Source: Gonatopus flavifemur
Taxonomy: Eukaryota > Arthropoda > Insecta > Hymenoptera > Dryinidae
Assembly: GCA_018340375.1 (NCBI GenBank)
Contig: JAFFJZ010000001.1
Span: 35,828,001-35,892,000 of the forward strand
Direction of reading: 5' to 3'
Length of the DNA: 64,000 bases
Below are positions 61,501 to 64,000 of this stretch, one piece after another (the stretch's first letter is position 1; each line of letters begins with the position of its first letter). Position numbers and translations under genes: made by a program. The notes beneath the pieces were generated by a model. The model searched no databases. It was not told the DNA's origin and saw nothing but the letters and a program-made list of their open reading frames with translations.

Positions 61501-62707
61501 CCTGGTGGAAAAATCTCTCTGAATCTCTCTGAAAATTTCACGTTTCAGAGAAATTCAGAGCGATTCAGTGTGGTTTAGTGGATTTCAGAGACTAGTGGAT
61601 TGAGAGAACTTGTGCTTTGAATTTTTCAGAAGGATTCAGAAAAATTTAGAGGAACTCAGAGAGATGCAGGGAAATTCAGAGAGGAACAAATTCAGGAAAA
61701 TTCTTGGTCCCGCATTTCAGAGGCGTTCAAGGAGTCAGACACTTTCAGAGATAGATGAATTCAGAAAGATTGTGCGTAGAACTTTTCAGAAATATTCAGA
61801 GGAATTCAGAGAGATTCAGAGTAATTCAGAGAGAATCAGAGAAATTCAGAGAGGACTTGATTCAGGATTCCAGAGGTATTCAGGGAGTGTCAGAGACTCA
61901 CAGAGACAGGTAAATTAGGAAAAATTGTGCGTGGGATTTTTCAGAAAGATTCAAAGAGATTTAGCGGAGTCCAGAGAGATGCGGGGGAAGTCTGGGAAAT
62001 TCAGAGAGGAATAAATTCAGCAAAATCTTGGTCCTGCATTTCAGAGGCTTTCTGGAAGTTTCAGAGACTTCCAGAGGAAGATAAATTGAGAAAAATCGTG
62101 CGTCAAATTTTTTTAGAAATATTCAGAGGAATTTAGAAAGATTCAGAGTAATCCAGAGAGATTCACAAAAATTCAGAGAAATTCAGAGGAATTCAGAGGA
62201 ATTCAGAGGAATTCAGAGGAAGCTTTGAAATCTGGATACATTAAATTCCGGGATATTTGGAGGAATTCAGAGAGATTCAGAGAAAATCAGAGAGATTCAG
62301 AGGAATTCAGAGGAAGCTTCAAAATCATTCATTAAATTCCTGGAGATTCAGAGGAATTCAGAGAGATCCAGAGAAATTCAGAGAAATGCAGAGGAATCCA
62401 GAGGAAGCTTTGAAATCTGAATACATCAGATTCCGAGAGATTTAGAGAAATTTAGACATATTCAGGTAAATTCAGAGGGAGCTTTGGAATTTGAATACAT
62501 AAAATTCTGAAGGATTCAGTGATATGCGGAGAGATTCAGAGAAAGCTGAAGAATTCAAAACGTATCACTATCGGAAAAGTCTCTAACTTCCTCTGAATTA
62601 CTCTAGAATCACTCTGAATCTCTCTGAGATTTGTCCCAAAATATAGAGAGATTCAGAGAAATTCAGAGAGATTTCAGAAAGATTCAGAGAGATTTCTTTT
62701 ACCAGGG
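61501..62707. mobile_element. GATTCAGAGA tandem element, copy 2
   Basis: The ends are CCTGGTGGAAAAATCTCTC and, reversed, CCTGGTAAAAGAAATCTCTC. About 1.2 kb of GATTCAGAGA/GAATTCAGAG repeats, most regular at 62150-62430. Open frames with RFREIQR-like repeats are read-through of the array, not genes. Confidence 0.75.
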
Positions 62708-64000
62708 TATATTGAAACATGATTTCTACAATGCAGATTTTTCTCAGTGTAGACAACGAGAATATTTGTACCTTTTGTTATATTATTATCATCATAGTTC
62801 GTATCATTGCGTGTACTGAAATTTTGCACAGTCAAACTAATTATCTGTCAACACATGCGTGTATGAATGATGTACAATCGAACTCTCAAAATAAGTGTAA
62901 AATCCGATCATTTCAACAATATATTCCGTTGGAATGTAAAGAAGACATTCGCTTAGTTATTTCAAAGTGAATTTCGGATTGAGAAGAACTGATCGACGCA
63001 TGAATAATCAGCGTTGTGCTTTGATATCTCTGCATATTTGCAGAGATTTTCTCTGTTCATAGAACTGTATACAAGTTATTCGCACAAGTTTATGTACAGT
63101 ATGAAATCGTAAGGCGATAAAAAGATTTCAATAACTGATCCTATTCCTTACTTTTGAGAGATTTGATATTCCACGAAATGTATACAAATCCTCCGTGCAA
63201 TCCAATTTTTTTCATTCATCTTAATTCATCATTTGTATTTCCATGTTTGTTTCCAAAGTTCAAACTCTGATAGTAGTGCCCATCATCCGTTCAGTGTTAC
63301 TTTAGGCTACGATAACTCGATACACCTGTTTTTATGATAAAATATGAAGCCCCGAAACCCATCCCTTCTGGATTACATTCCACGGTATCCCCGTGAGAGA
63401 ACATAACCGTGGTATAAATTCCTCGCCACGCTCTTTAGTCATTTCAGAACACTTGGGAAATTTCACACAAATTTGAAGATTATTGTCCCTGTAGAAATAA
63501 TTTTGAGAAATTTGTTCGTTTGAAAATTGATCAATCTTCATCTTAAATGTCAACCTCTTTTCAAAATAGTCAATAATTCTATGATATTCAGAAGTCTTTG
63601 AAGAGTTCATTCAACAATCGCCAGCGAATTATAAATCGTGACGTGTTAAACGACCTACAACAAGAATATTACATTCGAAATCAGTATCAAAACATAGTAA
63701 TCAGAGAATGCACCGACGCATGACAGAAACCAACACGAGGAGTATTGATAAACACTGTAAGGGATCATTTGAATATTATGTCACATTGTTTATTATCTCC
63801 GTGTTTGTCATATCAAGATATATTTACTTCGGTATGATGAAGAACAGGACAATGCATAGCGTTACGTGATACGCGAATAATCTCTAGAATTTATTTTCTA
63901 TGTAACATTGTAGAATGCACGTCTTACTGCTCATGAATACAGTGATTATGCACAAATGCATGTGTACTTCTGTGATCATGTTGAAATGTTCGTTTTGAAT
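62708..64000. other. AT-rich sequence at right edge, no gene seen
   Basis: No recognisable exon, RNA gene or element. It presumably remains within the long intron upstream of Ig5. Confidence 0.35.

Noticed and set aside
61610..62445. Open frames with repeated REIQRN/FREIQ motifs
   Set aside because: They are direct translation of the GATTCAGAGA tandem array inside a transposon-like element, not a repeat protein gene.

Overview
The window is AT-rich eukaryotic DNA, most likely from an insect genome, possibly Hymenoptera. This rests on a Dscam-family gene of the arthropod type, a mauritiana-subfamily mariner, and a high density of short inverted-repeat (MITE-like) elements. Nothing bacterial or viral was recognised.

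The one real host gene is on the minus strand and runs right to left: the middle of a Dscam2-like cell adhesion receptor. Five exons are recognisable: Ig5 (48401-48697), Ig6 first half (46898-47008), Ig6 second half (36454-36612), and two alternative versions of Ig7, here called 7A (18107-18637) and 7B (5975-6376). All are bounded by phase-1 introns and joined by very long introns (about 1.4, 10.3, 17.8 and 11.7 kb). Two Ig7 exons in series, each with the same phase at both ends, match the known mutually exclusive Ig7 exon pair of insect Dscam2 (10A/10B in Drosophila; Ig7A/Ig7B in honeybee AbsCAM). The constitutive exons have consensus donors. Both Ig7 exons have poor donors, and both carry long low-complexity inserts inside the Ig fold. 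Exons for Ig1-Ig4 should lie right of the window and Ig8 onward left of it.

The introns are a graveyard of transposable elements. Left to right the main ones are: a near-intact mariner (2002-3286, one in-frame stop); several families flanked by TTAA (3357-4041, 12324-14257 with a nested 12385-13614, 33250-33877 with a nested TA-type element, 39356-39551, 39827-40506, 41906-43829); many TA-flanked or CACGGAG-ended elements; two inverted copies of a CCCAATAAACAC-ended element (28241-28844, 49294-49955); a truncated second mariner (54525-55113); and two long elements built of GATTCAGAGA-like repeats (59880-61163, 61501-62707). A degenerate tRNA-like sequence sits at 45118-45204.

The observation most worth following is a perfect 15-nt inverted repeat. 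One arm covers positions -12 to -26 of the Ig7B 3' splice site. The other lies about 590 nt upstream in the transcript, directly next to a perfect TACTAAC branch-point consensus. With the weak donors, this suggests an RNA structure that controls the Ig7A/Ig7B choice.
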